Source of the DNA: Propionivibrio dicarboxylicus
GTDB taxonomy: Bacteria; Pseudomonadota; Gammaproteobacteria; Burkholderiales; Rhodocyclaceae
Direction of reading: 5' to 3'
Assembly: GCF_900099695.1 (NCBI RefSeq)
Contig: NZ_FNCY01000005.1
Coordinates: forward strand, 124,001 to 188,000
DNA length: 64,000 nucleotides
The notes beneath the pieces are model-generated. The model had not been told where the DNA came from and ran no database searches. It worked only from the letters and a program-made list of their open reading frames with translations. Numbering within the stretch: position 1 is the stretch's first letter; each line of letters starts with the position of its first letter. The translations under genes were made by a program, and so were the position numbers. Positions 38,203-46,999 of this stretch are shown here, one piece after another.

Positions 38203-39918
38203 TCATTGCTCCTGCGCCGGGGGCGGCGCGACGTCGGTCTGTTCCACCGCCTGGTGCGCCGGGGCGCGCGCGCGCCGCGCGTCGATCCGGGCGATTTCCT
38301 CGCGTTGCTCGGTACTCAGGTTGTCGGTGTTCTTGACTTGGGCCGCCTCGCGTTGCAGGCGTGCGCGTTCCATGGCGGCGGCAATCGCGGCCTTCTTGGC
38401 GGCGTCGGCGTCGACCGGCGCGTTTGCCGGCGGCGTTTCCTCTGCCGGTACGGTGGCCGCCGGTTTTTCGGCAGCGGGCTTTTCCGTGGCTTTCGCTGCG
38501 GCAGCGCGCGCCAGCCGTTCGGCTTTTTCCGCCTTTTCGCGTTCGTCGCGCTCATTGCGGAATTCAAAGCGTGACTTGGCGGCGTCGGCCTGGTTCTTGT
38601 CGCGTTCGCGCGCCCAGATCTCGCTCTTGGCGAAGCGGAAATACTGGACCAGCGGAATGTGTGAGGGGCAGACATAGCTGCAGCAGCCACATTCGATGCA
38701 GTCGAAGAGATTGTATTCTTGCGTCTTGCCGAAGTTCCTGGCGCGCGAGAACCAGTACAGTTCGAAAGGCTGCAATTCGTGCGGGCACGCCTCCGCACAG
38801 GCGCCGCAGCGGATACAGGGCATTTCCGGCGCCGGCGGCGGGAACAGCGCCGGCGAGCCGGCGATGATGCAGTTGCTGGCCTTGACGAGCGGCGCCTCGA
38901 GACCGGGCATTTCGAAACCCATCATCGGGCCGCCCATCAGGTAGCGGTCGGTATCGGGTTTGGGGGCGCCCAGCCGGATGAATTCGCCGAGCGGTGTGCC
39001 GAGCAGCGTTTCCCAATTGCGCGGCGTCTCAACGTTGCCGGTCAGCGTGACGATGCGGGAAATGACCGGTTCGCCGAAGGCCAGCGCCCGCCAGGCGGTG
39101 TAGGCGGTGGCGACGTTGAAGCACTGCACGCCCATTTCAGGGGAGCGGCGGCTGGCCGGGACTTCCTTGCCAGTCAGGACGCGGATCAGTTGCTTGGCGC
39201 CACCGGCCGGATAGCGCGTCGGTACGGCGGTGACCGTGAAGTCGACTCCGAGACGGGCGACCGCCTCGCGCATCGACTGGAGCGCTTCGGGCTTGTTGTC
39301 CTCGATGCCGATCAGGACCTTGCGCGGTTCGAGCAGGTCGCGGAAAACGGTGATGCCGCGCACGATTTCCTCGGCGCGTTCGCGCATCAGCAGATCGTCG
39401 CAGGTCATGAACGGCTCGCATTCGGCGCCGTTGATGACGAGTTCTTCCATCGGCACCGATTTGGCCGCCGACAGTTTGGCGTGGCTCGGGAAGACGGCGC
39501 CGCCGAGGCCGACGACACCGGCATCGCGCAGGTGTTCACGCAGACGTTCCGGGGCCAGCGTGTGGTAGTCGACCGGCTGCCGGTCGATCCACTCTTCGCG
39601 GCCGTCCGGGGCGATGACAACCGAAGCGGTCGTGAGTCCCGACGGATGCGCGGCGAGCCGGGGTTCGACGGCGATGACGGTGCCCGAGGTGGGCGCGTGC
39701 ACCGCGGCCGAGACCCACTGGTCGGCAGCGCCGATGCGTTGTCCCTTGAGAACGTGTTGGCCCACTTCGACGAGCGGTTGCGGCACACCGCCGATGCTCT
39801 GATGCAGCGGCACGATCAGCTGTTCGGGCAACGGCGCTTTGGCGATCGGGGCCTGGAGCGACGGTGCCTTGTGCGTTTCGGGCTTGACGCCGCCCTTGAA
39901 TTTGAACAGTTGCAACAT
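38203..39918 (-). CDS. rsxC: Rnf/Rsx electron transport complex subunit C
   Basis: RsxC is the peripheral NADH-oxidising subunit with FMN and two 4Fe-4S clusters. The ATG at 39918 shares one base with the rsxB stop (TGATG) and gives 571 residues. It has FKGGVKPETHK at the start, the SLBB-type fold with GLGGAVFPSHAKL and NGAECEPFMTCDD, and two ferredoxin motifs CIRCGACAEACP and CIECGCCSYVCP (about residues 365-420). The last 130 residues are a charged Ala/Lys/Glu-rich coiled tail, a variable extension known in some RsxC proteins. That tail is low-complexity and its role is unclear. Confidence 0.95.
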   Translation of the reverse strand: MLQLFKFKGGVKPETHKAPSLQAPIAKAPLPEQLIVPLHQSIGGVPQPLVEVGQHVLKGQRIGAADQWVSAAVHAPTSGTVIAVEPRLAAHPSGLTTASVVIAPDGREEWIDRQPVDYHTLAPERLREHLRDAGVVGLGGAVFPSHAKLSAAKSVPMEELVINGAECEPFMTCDDLLMRERAEEIVRGITVFRDLLEPRKVLIGIEDNKPEALQSMREAVARLGVDFTVTAVPTRYPAGGAKQLIRVLTGKEVPASRRSPEMGVQCFNVATAYTAWRALAFGEPVISRIVTLTGNVETPRNWETLLGTPLGEFIRLGAPKPDTDRYLMGGPMMGFEMPGLEAPLVKASNCIIAGSPALFPPPAPEMPCIRCGACAEACPHELQPFELYWFSRARNFGKTQEYNLFDCIECGCCSYVCPSHIPLVQYFRFAKSEIWARERDKNQADAAKSRFEFRNERDEREKAEKAERLARAAAAKATEKPAAEKPAATVPAEETPPANAPVDADAAKKAAIAAAMERARLQREAAQVKNTDNLSTEQREEIARIDARRARAPAHQAVEQTDVAPPPAQEQ

Positions 39919-40460
39919 CAACTCGCTCGCTTGATTTCGAAGATGGGGTAACGCCACTTCCAGGTTTCCAGGCTTTCGCCGATGACTTCCATGCGGATGC
40001 ACTCGACCGGGCAGGGTTTGACGCAGAGTTCGCAGCCGGTACAGAGCGCGCTGACGACGGTATGCATCTGTTTGGCCGCGCCGACGATGGCGTCGACCGG
40101 GCAGGCCTGGATGCAGAGGGTGCAGCCGATGCAGGTGTGCTCGTCGATGATCGCCAATTGCTTGGGCTTTTCCTCGGCGTCGAGCGGCGTGATTTCCCGG
40201 CCGAGCAGGTCGGCGAGCTTGGCAACGCCTTCCTGTCCGCCCGGCGGGCAGCGGTTGATGTCGGCCTCGCCGGCAGCGATCGCTTCGGCGTAGGGCTTAC
40301 ATCCGGCAAAGCCGCACTGGCCGCACTGCGTTTGCGGCAGGATGGCCTCGATCTTTTCGACGAGCGGGTTGCCTTCGGTCTTGAACTTGATTGAGGCAAA
40401 GCCCAGTGCGGCGCCAAGTACAACGGCGCCGAGCGCCATGATGAGGATTGCGGTCAGCAT
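39918..40460 (-). CDS. rsxB: Rnf/Rsx electron transport complex subunit B
   Basis: RsxB is an iron-sulfur subunit anchored by one N-terminal helix. The 180-residue protein has a transmembrane start (about residues 3-24) and then the [15 protein letters not shown] cluster that binds one 4Fe-4S. A bacterial-type ferredoxin domain carries two clusters: [16 protein letters not shown] and [16 protein letters not shown]. Its ATG shares one base with the rsxA stop (TAATG), and its stop shares one base with rsxC. Length is normal. Confidence 0.96.
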   Translation of the reverse strand: MLTAILIMALGAVVLGAALGFASIKFKTEGNPLVEKIEAILPQTQCGQCGFAGCKPYAEAIAAGEADINRCPPGGQEGVAKLADLLGREITPLDAEEKPKQLAIIDEHTCIGCTLCIQACPVDAIVGAAKQMHTVVSALCTGCELCVKPCPVECIRMEVIGESLETWKWRYPIFEIKRAS

Positions 40461-41044
40461 TATTGGTACTTGTCCAGTCCGGCGAATCCCATGAAGGCCA
40501 GTGACATCAATCCTGCGGTGACGAGGGCGATGGCGACACCACGGAACGGGGGCGGCACGTCGGCGCCATCAATGCGTTCGCGGATGCCGGCGAAGAGCAC
40601 AAGGACCAGCGAGAAGCCGACCGCGCTGCCGGCGCCGAAGAGCAGGGATTCAACAAAATTATGTTTGTTGGCGACGTTGAGCAGTGGGACGCCAAGTACT
40701 GCGCAGTTGGTGGTGATCAGAGGCAGGTAGATGCCGAGCACCTGATGCAGCACCGGGCTGGTTTTCTGGATGACCATTTCGGTCAGTTGCACGATGGCGG
40801 CGATGGTGACGATGAAGGAGATCGTGCGCAGGTAGTCGAGCTCGAAGGGGATGAGCAGGAAATGATCGATCACGTAGCTGGCGCCAGTCGCCAGCGTCAG
40901 CACGAAAGTTGTCGCGGCGCCCATGCCCAGCGCGGTTTCAAGCTTTTTGGAAACGCCCATGAATGGGCACAGGCCGAGGATTCTCACCAGCACGACGTTA
41001 TTGACGAGCACGGCGCCGACGATGAGAAATAAATAGTGGGTCAT
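40460..41044 (-). CDS. rsxA: Rnf/Rsx electron transport complex subunit A
   Basis: RsxA is an inner-membrane subunit with six helices, paralogous to RsxE. The 194-residue product has [19 protein letters not shown] near the N-terminus (Cys for the intramembrane 2Fe-2S site shared with RsxE), [17 protein letters not shown] in the middle and the [20 protein letters not shown] segment. It is the first gene of the rsxABCDGE-nth operon. No clear Shine-Dalgarno precedes its ATG, and a seven-G run (41052-41058) lies just upstream of it. Confidence 0.95.
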   Translation of the reverse strand: MTHYLFLIVGAVLVNNVVLVRILGLCPFMGVSKKLETALGMGAATTFVLTLATGASYVIDHFLLIPFELDYLRTISFIVTIAAIVQLTEMVIQKTSPVLHQVLGIYLPLITTNCAVLGVPLLNVANKHNFVESLLFGAGSAVGFSLVLVLFAGIRERIDGADVPPPFRGVAIALVTAGLMSLAFMGFAGLDKYQ

Positions 41045-41179
41045 GTTTTAAGGGGGGGCGAAAGGCGGTGCCCGGAACGGTCAGGGGCGCAAAGGCGGCT
41101 GTAAAACCTGACGATTATCCCATTCCCGGCGAAGGCCTTCAACCATGCCACCGGCGAGGGTTTGGGCCGGGGCCGATGT

Positions 41180-41935
41180 TCAATCCGGCGGTGTGCCGAT
41201 CTCCAGTCGTCGCCAGCGTCCGTTGATCAGGCCCTCGATCGGGCGGTAGTCGGCCTTGTACGCCATCTTGCGGCAATCGGCGATCCAGTAGCCGAGGTAC
41301 AGGTAGGGAAGATCGTTGGCCAGGCACTGGTCGATTTGCCAGAGGATGCCATAACTGCCGAAGCCGGCGCCCGGCAGGTCCGGATCGAAGAAGGTATATA
41401 CCGACGACAGGCCGTCGTCGAGCACGTCGATCAGACTGACCATGCGCAGCGTTGCCGCCGCGTCGGGTTCGCGGAACTCGATCAGGCGCGTCTCGACATG
41501 GCTGCGCAGTAGGAAGTCGGCGTATTGCTCGTGGTCGCCGACGTCCATGCCGCCGCCGGGATGGCGCGTCGATTGGTAGTGCTGGTAGAGGGCGAAATGG
41601 GCCTCGTTCTCGATCAGCGGTTGTTCGCTCGCGCAGAGGTGGGCATTGCGCTTGCGGCAACGCAGCTGACTCCGGTTGGCAACGAATTCAGCGACCGGGA
41701 TGCGCACCGGAACGCAGGCCTGGCAGGCATCGCAGTCGGGACGGTAGGTGAACAGGCCGCTGCGGCGGAACCCGCGGCGAACGAGGTGGCTGTAGATCGG
41801 CGTGTCGATCAGGTACGGCGGCGCCGCGACGAGCGAACGCGCTGGACGGTCGGGCAGATAGCTGCAGGGATAGCCGGCGGTCTGGTAGAACTGCAGCAGC
41901 GAGAAGGGAAGCTCGGAATCGTCAGGGTGCGACAT
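41180..41935 (-). CDS. bpt: Aspartate/glutamate leucyltransferase (Bpt)
   Basis: Bpt transfers Leu from tRNA to N-terminal Asp or Glu of proteins, making them ClpAP/ClpS substrates. The 251-residue product has the ATE-family N-terminal domain with [15 protein letters not shown] and the cysteine motif [15 protein letters not shown]. The C-terminal domain has [21 protein letters not shown] and [19 protein letters not shown]. Both are diagnostic for the bacterial arginyl/leucyl transferase family. It follows aat on the same strand with a 30-base gap, giving a two-gene N-degron unit. Confidence 0.95.
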   Translation of the reverse strand: MSHPDDSELPFSLLQFYQTAGYPCSYLPDRPARSLVAAPPYLIDTPIYSHLVRRGFRRSGLFTYRPDCDACQACVPVRIPVAEFVANRSQLRCRKRNAHLCASEQPLIENEAHFALYQHYQSTRHPGGGMDVGDHEQYADFLLRSHVETRLIEFREPDAAATLRMVSLIDVLDDGLSSVYTFFDPDLPGAGFGSYGILWQIDQCLANDLPYLYLGYWIADCRKMAYKADYRPIEGLINGRWRRLEIGTPPD

Positions 41936-41965
41936 GGTGTCTAGGCGGTTAATTGAGAATACACC

Positions 41966-42673
41966 CTAATTCCAGGGAGCGCGGGTGTCGGCATCGGACC
42001 AGTGCCCGGGTTGGACAGCTTCGGCGGTCAGGGCGTTCACCCGGGCGATGAATTCGCGGCGCGGCATTTCGCGGGCGCCGAGCGAGGCGAGGTGCGCCGT
42101 ACTCATCTGGCAGTCGATCAGGCCGAAGCCTTCGGCGGCGAGATGGCGGGCGAGGTGGGCGAGAGCGATTTTCGAGGCGTCGGTGACGAGCGAGAACATC
42201 GATTCGCCGTAGAACATCCGGCCGATGGCGATGCCGTAGAGACCGCCGACGAGTTCGCCGTCGATCCGGGTTTCGACCGAATGGGCGTAGCCGAGCGCGT
42301 GCAGGCGCCGGTAGGCCGCCTGCATTTCCGGCGTGATCCAGGTGCCGTTCTGGCCGGCGCGCGGAACGCTGGCGCAGGCGAGGATGACATTGGCGAAGTC
42401 GTGGTCGAGACGGACCTCGTAGCCACCCTGGCGCAAGCGCCGGCGTAACGAGCGCGAGATGTTCAATGCCGACGGGTCTAGCGTCATGCGTGGATCGGGC
42501 GACCACCAGAGGATCGGTTCGCCCGGCGAGAACCAGGGGAAGATGCCGCGCCGGTAGGCGAGCAGCAGGCGTTGCGGCGACAGGTCGGCGCCCGCGCACA
42601 GGAGCCCGTTCGGTGCCTGCAGGGCGCGTTCGAGCGGTGGAAAATCGTCGTGGGTGTCAAGCCATGGAATCAT
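41966..42673 (-). CDS. aat: Leucyl/phenylalanyl-tRNA--protein transferase
   Basis: Aat adds Leu or Phe to proteins with N-terminal Arg or Lys, feeding them to ClpS/ClpAP. The ATG at 42673 gives 235 residues ([18 protein letters not shown]), close to the E. coli length. Upstream in-frame starts add non-conserved residues. Motifs include [23 protein letters not shown], the [21 protein letters not shown] stretch and GESMFS. Together with bpt this supplies both transferases of the bacterial N-end rule. clpS and clpA are not in the window. Confidence 0.95.
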   Translation of the reverse strand: MIPWLDTHDDFPPLERALQAPNGLLCAGADLSPQRLLLAYRRGIFPWFSPGEPILWWSPDPRMTLDPSALNISRSLRRRLRQGGYEVRLDHDFANVILACASVPRAGQNGTWITPEMQAAYRRLHALGYAHSVETRIDGELVGGLYGIAIGRMFYGESMFSLVTDASKIALAHLARHLAAEGFGLIDCQMSTAHLASLGAREMPRREFIARVNALTAEAVQPGHWSDADTRAPWN

Positions 42674-42744
42674 GGGGCGGTCGCGGTCGTCCGGCGGCGC
42701 CGGTCGTGAGGGTTGACCGCGAGTATAGAGGGTTGCCGCCAAAC

Positions 42745-42770
42745 AAAAAAGGACGCCGCAGCGTCCTTTT
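42745..42770 (-). terminator. Rho-independent terminator of the NlpC/P60 gene
   Basis: A perfect 10-bp stem (42747-42756 with 42761-42770) with a 4-base loop is followed on the minus strand by a T-run. It lies 19 bases past the stop of the NlpC/P60 gene and before aat. Confidence 0.9.
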
Positions 42771-42788
42771 GGGTGGAACGTACGTGTG

Positions 42789-43295
42789 CTATTCCAGGAT
42801 ACGGCGCGCGCCGTTGTAACGCTTGACCCAGTAGCTCTGGCTCATGTCTTCGACGCGGATTTCGGCGCCGGTGCGCGGTGCATGCACGAAACGGTTGTCG
42901 CCGAGGTAGATGCCGACGTGCGAGAAGGCGCGGCGCATCGTGTTGAAGAAGACGAGGTCGCCGGGCTTGAGTTCGTTCCGGTCGATGGCGTCGCCGACCT
43001 GGCTTTGTTCCTTGGCCGTGCGCGGCAGGAGCTTGCCGATCGCTTCCTTGAAGACGACCTGGACATAGCCGCTGCAGTCGAGTCCGATATCCGGATTGGT
43101 GCCGCCGCGGCGATAGTTGATGCCGACAAGCTCCAGTCCCTTGAGGATCAGGTCCTGGGCGCTGGTCGCGTAGCGCTCGAAAATCGAGGGTTCTTCGCGT
43201 GTGGACTGCTGCTCGGTGGCGACGGCGGAACCGGTCGAACCGAGACAGAGGGCAAGCACGCAAAGAAGCGTGGTGAGGGTATGGCGAAAATACAT
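42789..43295 (-). CDS. NlpC/P60-family peptidoglycan endopeptidase (Spr-like)
   Basis: NlpC/P60 enzymes cut peptide bonds in cell-wall stem peptides or cross-bridges. The 168-residue protein has a Sec signal peptide (about residues 1-26), so it is periplasmic or secreted. No lipobox is seen. The domain has catalytic Cys in LDCSGYVQ (about residue 73), His in FSHVGIYLG, and a third polar residue in FVHAPRTG. The KPGDLVFFN strand is typical. Its own terminator follows, and it stands alone between aat and a GGDEF gene. Confidence 0.9.
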   Translation of the reverse strand: MYFRHTLTTLLCVLALCLGSTGSAVATEQQSTREEPSIFERYATSAQDLILKGLELVGINYRRGGTNPDIGLDCSGYVQVVFKEAIGKLLPRTAKEQSQVGDAIDRNELKPGDLVFFNTMRRAFSHVGIYLGDNRFVHAPRTGAEIRVEDMSQSYWVKRYNGARRILE

Positions 43296-43397
43296 GGGGC
43301 CGGAATGTAAGGGAATTTGGCCCGTCTGTAAAGCCCTTGTCGTGACGTGGCTATGCGCCGGTCTGCCGTAATTTCCGGTAAGTTATTGACTGAAAGG

Positions 43398-45215
43398 TCA
43401 TTTGTTTTCGATGGGTGGGTCGCCAAAAAAAGTGGGCCGATTGCGTCCGGCGCTCTTGGCGCGGTACATCGCCGTGTCGGCATGCATCGAGAGCGTCTCC
43501 AGGGATTCTCCGTCATCGGGGTAGAGGGCGATGCCGATGGAGGTGGTGCACGCGAGTTCCTGCGCGTCGATCATGAACGGCGTCGAGATGGACGCGATGA
43601 TCTTCTCGGCGACGCTGGCGGCACCGGCTGCGTCGGTGTCGGGCAGCACCAGAATGAATTCGTCGCCGCCGAGCCGGGAGAGCGTGTCCTCCTCGCGCAG
43701 AATGGCGCGCAGTCGTTGCGCGAACTCGATCAGCAACTGGTCGCCGGCGCTGTGGCCGAGCGTGTCGTTGACGCGCTTGAAGCGGTCGATGTCGAGGAAC
43801 AGCACGGCGAATTGGCCGCGCTGGCGTCGGGCGCGGCTGATCGCGGCGCGCAGGCGGTCGTCGAGTACCGTACGATTGGGCAGGCCGGTCAGCGGGTCGT
43901 GGTGGGCCAGTTGCCGGATTGCCGCCTCGGCCTCGCGACGGGCGGTGATGTCGCGCGCAATGACGACGAAGCGGGCGTCGCTGCCGGTGCGATGGCCTTT
44001 CCTCGCGACCGAGAGTTCGATCCAGCGCTTTTCACCGGGGGCATCGAGTTCGATTTCGAAGCCGCCGGCGCGTCCTCGGCGCTCCGCTTCCTTGAGGGCA
44101 TTGAGCCAGATAGTCGCGGCATCCGGTGGCAGGACGGCGTCGACCTTGCGGCCGTCGAGTCTGTTTATCGGTGAGACGGCGGTATGGCCGGTGGGCGTGG
44201 CGGCGAAGCTTTGGTGACAATAGCCGCGGGGGTCGCATTCAAACATCGGATCGGGGATGGCTTCGAGTGTCGCGATGAGTTCTTCGGTGCGCTGCCGGAC
44301 GGCGCGCCGGAGCGAGACGACCCAGACGATCAGCAGGATGCCGGCGCCGGCGAGGCCGTCGAGCGCATAGAGCACTGCCGGTGGCAGGTCGGACGCTTGC
44401 AGCGGCTGGCCCATCCACTTTTCCGCGAGCGCCTGTTTCTCCTGTGGCGAGAATGCGGCGAAGCCGGCTTCGATCCGGGTGCGCATTGCGCTGTCACCCT
44501 TGTGGTAGGCGCGGTGGAATTCGCCACTGTACAGGCGGAAAGCGCGCCGGAAGTCCTGCTCGGCATTTTCGCGGTAGAGCAGGTAGTTGGCTGGCGGTTC
44601 GTCGAGACAGAAAACGCGGATCTCACCGCGGATGGCCGATTGTACGAGCGCTTCGTAGCTCGGATAGGCCTGCAGTGAATTGATCCCTTGCGCGTTGAGC
44701 GTATTGACGCAGGCGTCGCCGTCCTTGACGCCGACGAGGAGACCGCGCAGCGTCTCGATACTGGCGATGCCGCCGATGCCGCGGTGACTGTAGATCGAGA
44801 CGGGGACGTCGGCGTACGGCGGGCCGAAGTCATGAGTTTTCAGGCGTTCGTCGTTCTCGAACATGGTGTCGATGACGTCGGCCTGATGCCGCTGCATGCG
44901 CTGCTGGGCGAGGTTCCAGTCGGAGGCGAGCAGCTGGACGGGCGTTCCGGTCTTCTTCGACCACAGCATCCAGCTGTCGACGAGGTAGCCCTGGAGCGTG
45001 CCCTGGCGGTCGCGGAAAATGTAAGGCGGATAGTTGTCGTCGAGGACGACGGTGATCTCGTTTGGCGTCGTCGGCGAAGCGGACGGTGCGTCGGCGGCGA
45101 GGGCGGCCGAGGCGATGACGAGGGCGGCAAAACAGAGACGTCGCAGCGCACGAGCCCAGCCGGCGGCCGGCGTTGGTTTTGCGGTGGCGTGGCGAGCGGG
45201 GCGGGACGGTCTCAT
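43398..45215 (-). CDS. Periplasmic solute-binding sensor with PAS-GGDEF diguanylate cyclase
   Basis: This is a 605-residue membrane cyclase. It has an N-terminal signal/anchor (about residues 20-40), a periplasmic family-3 solute-binding domain (about 50-275, with DDNYPPYIFRDRQGTLQGYLVD) and a transmembrane helix (about 283-303). A PAS domain (about 315-430) is followed by a GGDEF domain (about 440-595) with DPLTGLPNR, DIDRFKRVNDTLGH and RLGGDEF. An inhibitory-site REED lies five residues before GGDEF, so feedback control is likely. The binding domain suggests that an amino-acid-like ligand sets c-di-GMP level. There is no EAL domain. Confidence 0.92.
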   Translation of the reverse strand: MRPSRPARHATAKPTPAAGWARALRRLCFAALVIASAALAADAPSASPTTPNEITVVLDDNYPPYIFRDRQGTLQGYLVDSWMLWSKKTGTPVQLLASDWNLAQQRMQRHQADVIDTMFENDERLKTHDFGPPYADVPVSIYSHRGIGGIASIETLRGLLVGVKDGDACVNTLNAQGINSLQAYPSYEALVQSAIRGEIRVFCLDEPPANYLLYRENAEQDFRRAFRLYSGEFHRAYHKGDSAMRTRIEAGFAAFSPQEKQALAEKWMGQPLQASDLPPAVLYALDGLAGAGILLIVWVVSLRRAVRQRTEELIATLEAIPDPMFECDPRGYCHQSFAATPTGHTAVSPINRLDGRKVDAVLPPDAATIWLNALKEAERRGRAGGFEIELDAPGEKRWIELSVARKGHRTGSDARFVVIARDITARREAEAAIRQLAHHDPLTGLPNRTVLDDRLRAAISRARRQRGQFAVLFLDIDRFKRVNDTLGHSAGDQLLIEFAQRLRAILREEDTLSRLGGDEFILVLPDTDAAGAASVAEKIIASISTPFMIDAQELACTTSIGIALYPDDGESLETLSMHADTAMYRAKSAGRNRPTFFGDPPIENK

Positions 45216-45344
45216 GGTTGTGCGCGGGTAACGATGCGACGTTGCTTTTCCGGGCTGCAGCCTTGGACGGACCTGGCAATGGCGCCCGGGCCCGCGTTTT
45301 TTTCACTTCCGTTGACAAGACATTGCAAAGTGCTCGGAAGTTCA

Positions 45345-45373
45345 TTGATTTTTGTGTCGTTTTTGGCGTATAA
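45345..45373 (+). promoter_or_regulatory. Sigma-70 promoter of the rpsF operon
   Basis: TTGATT (45345-45350), a 17-base spacer and a perfect TATAAT (45368-45373) stand about 65 bases upstream of rpsF. A strong promoter is expected for a ribosomal-protein operon. A second TTGACA at 45312-45317 has no matching -10. Confidence 0.82.
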
Positions 45374-45437
45374 TCCGCGCCTTTTCCACCTTGCTCCACC
45401 GTTGCATGGCGGGGGGCTTCAACCATGAGGAGTGTTC

Positions 45438-45824
45438 ATGCGTCATTACGAGATTGTTTTTATTGTTCATCCGGACCAGAGTGAACAAGTGCCGGCGATG
45501 GTCGAGCGCTACAAGGCGCTGGTGACCTCGCGCAACGGTCAGATTCACCGCCTGGAAGACTGGGGCCGCCGTCAACTGGCCTACCCGATCCAGAAGCTGC
45601 ACAAGGCACACTATGTGCTGATGAACATCGAGTGCGACGGTGAGACCCTGGCCGAGCTCGAGCACGGCTTCAAGTTCAACGACGCCATTCTGCGCCACCT
45701 GACCATCAAGATGAAGCGCGCCATCACGACGCCTTCGCCGATGATGAAGGAAGAGAAGTCGAAGTCGATGCTGCCGACCCAAGAAGGCGCGGCTGAGGCG
45801 ACGACCGAGCAGGCAGCGGTCTGA
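45438..45824 (+). CDS. rpsF: 30S ribosomal protein S6
   Basis: S6 binds the central domain of 16S rRNA with S18. The ATG at 45438 follows a GAGGAG site (128 residues). An ATG 6 bases earlier is less well placed. It has [17 protein letters not shown], the [27 protein letters not shown] core and HYVLMNIE, with an acidic C-terminal tail after the ferredoxin-like fold. First gene of the rpsF-priB-rpsR-rplI operon. Confidence 0.97.
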   Translation: MRHYEIVFIVHPDQSEQVPAMVERYKALVTSRNGQIHRLEDWGRRQLAYPIQKLHKAHYVLMNIECDGETLAELEHGFKFNDAILRHLTIKMKRAITTPSPMMKEEKSKSMLPTQEGAAEATTEQAAV

Positions 45825-46168
45825 TTGTCGAGACTCAGCTGAATCGCGTCGAACTGACCGGAACCCTGATCGAGCGCCAGTCTGTCCGTTATACCCCGGC
45901 CGGTGTGCCAGTGACCGAATGCGTCATTCACCATGTGTCGGAGCAAACGGAAGCAGCAGTCCCGCGCAGGGTCGAGTGTGACATCCAGGCTGTTGGCCTG
46001 GGAGACGCCGCCAACTGGTTGCAGGCGGCAGCACCCGGAGCAGAAATTCGCGTGAAGGGCTTCCTGGCGGCGAAAAGCCAGAAGAGCCGGCAGCTGAGAT
46101 TGCATGTAACGAATATTGAATTTGTTGAAGGAAACCAAAATGGCCAGATTCTTCAAGAAGAAGGATGA
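45824..46168 (+). CDS. priB: Primosomal replication protein N (PriB), non-canonical start codon
   Basis: PriB is a small OB-fold ssDNA-binding protein of the PriA-dependent replication restart primosome. The conserved N-terminal strand ([25 protein letters not shown]) is in frame only upstream of the first GTG (45905). An in-frame stop at 45794 leaves no ATG, GTG or TTG between. The most plausible start is therefore ATT at 45824, overlapping the rpsF stop, or CTG at 45821. Starting at 45824 gives 114 residues, near the usual length. The body ends [12 protein letters not shown] with a tail overlapping rpsR by 29 bases. The gene order rpsF-priB-rpsR-rplI is classical. Confidence 0.88.
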   Translation: MVETQLNRVELTGTLIERQSVRYTPAGVPVTECVIHHVSEQTEAAVPRRVECDIQAVGLGDAANWLQAAAPGAEIRVKGFLAAKSQKSRQLRLHVTNIEFVEGNQNGQILQEEG

Positions 46169-46415
46169 CAAGAACGTCAAAAAGCGCGGCGGCGGTATGT
46201 TCAAGCGTCGCAAGTTCTGCCGCTTCTCGGCGGAAAAGATGGAATACATCGACTACAAGGATGTCGATCTGTTCAAGGAATACATCGCCGAAAACGCCAA
46301 GATCATGCCGGCTCGTCTGACCGGTACCAAGGCGGGTTATCAGCGCATGCTGTCGGTCGCGATCAAGCGCGCACGCTTCCTGGCGCTGCTGCCGTACACC
46401 GATAACCACCAATAA
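46140..46415 (+). CDS. rpsR: 30S ribosomal protein S18
   Basis: S18 binds the 30S platform together with S6. The ATG at 46140 gives 91 residues beginning [13 protein letters not shown]. The core has [13 protein letters not shown] and the helix LKEYIAEN-type stretch, followed by [28 protein letters not shown], which is highly conserved. The single N-terminal Cys near FCRF may bind zinc in some versions. The basic N-terminal extension is typical of Betaproteobacteria. It overlaps the end of priB by 29 bases. Confidence 0.97.
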   Translation: MARFFKKKDDKNVKKRGGGMFKRRKFCRFSAEKMEYIDYKDVDLFKEYIAENAKIMPARLTGTKAGYQRMLSVAIKRARFLALLPYTDNHQ

Positions 46416-46429
46416 GCGAGGAGACGACG

Positions 46430-46879
46430 ATGCAAATTATTCTGATGGAAAAGGTCGTCAATCTCGGCAACCTCGGCGACCTCGTCAAGGTCAAGGACGG
46501 CTACGCCCGTAACTTCCTGATCCCGCAAGGCAAGGCCAAGCGTGCGACGCCGGCGGCCAAGGCCGAGTTCGAAGCGCGCCGCGCCGATCTCGAGAAGGCT
46601 GCTGCCGACAAGCTGGTGGCAGCGCAGGAATTTGCCGCCAAGCTCGAAGGCGTCGATGTGACCGTTGCCCGCAAGGCCGGTGTCGATGGCCGTCTGTTCG
46701 GCTCGGTGACCAACTACGACGTCGCCGAAGCGCTGAAGACGGTCGGTTTCGAGGTCGAGAAGTCGTCGATCCGTATGCCGATGGGTCCGCTCAAGGCAGT
46801 CGGCGAGACTGTTCTCGAAGTCGCGCTGCACACTGACGTGCTTGCCAACATCAAGGTCCACGTCGTCGGCGAGCAGTAA
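46430..46879 (+). CDS. rplI: 50S ribosomal protein L9
   Basis: L9 has two RNA-binding domains joined by a long helix and limits frameshifting. The 149-residue product has [35 protein letters not shown] and the C-terminal domain [19 protein letters not shown]. Start has a GAGGAG site. It is the last gene of the ribosomal operon and is followed by a strong terminator. Confidence 0.97.
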   Translation: MQIILMEKVVNLGNLGDLVKVKDGYARNFLIPQGKAKRATPAAKAEFEARRADLEKAAADKLVAAQEFAAKLEGVDVTVARKAGVDGRLFGSVTNYDVAEALKTVGFEVEKSSIRMPMGPLKAVGETVLEVALHTDVLANIKVHVVGEQ

Positions 46880-46908
46880 TCGTCGGCCTTTCCGGGCCTG
46901 ACCGAAAG

Positions 46909-46938
46909 AGCCTTGCCTTTGGGCAAGGCTTTTTTTTG
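46909..46938 (+). terminator. Rho-independent terminator of the rpsF-rplI operon
   Basis: A 9-bp stem AGCCTTGCC/GGCAAGGCT (46909-46917 with 46922-46930) with a 4-base loop is followed by an eight-T run. It lies about 30 bases after the rplI stop and separates the operon from dnaB. Confidence 0.94.
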
Positions 46939-46999
46939 TCGACACGGCCCGGCAAGAGTAAACTCGCGCTCTTGTTGCCAAAAAAATCTGATTGCGTTT

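Noticed and set aside
38719-39951. Plus-strand frame over rsxC
   Set aside because: Shadow of rsxC, whose ferredoxin motifs and operon position are decisive.
45905-46168. Short priB starting at GTG 45905
   Set aside because: It would lack the first beta strand of the OB fold, which is encoded and conserved just upstream.
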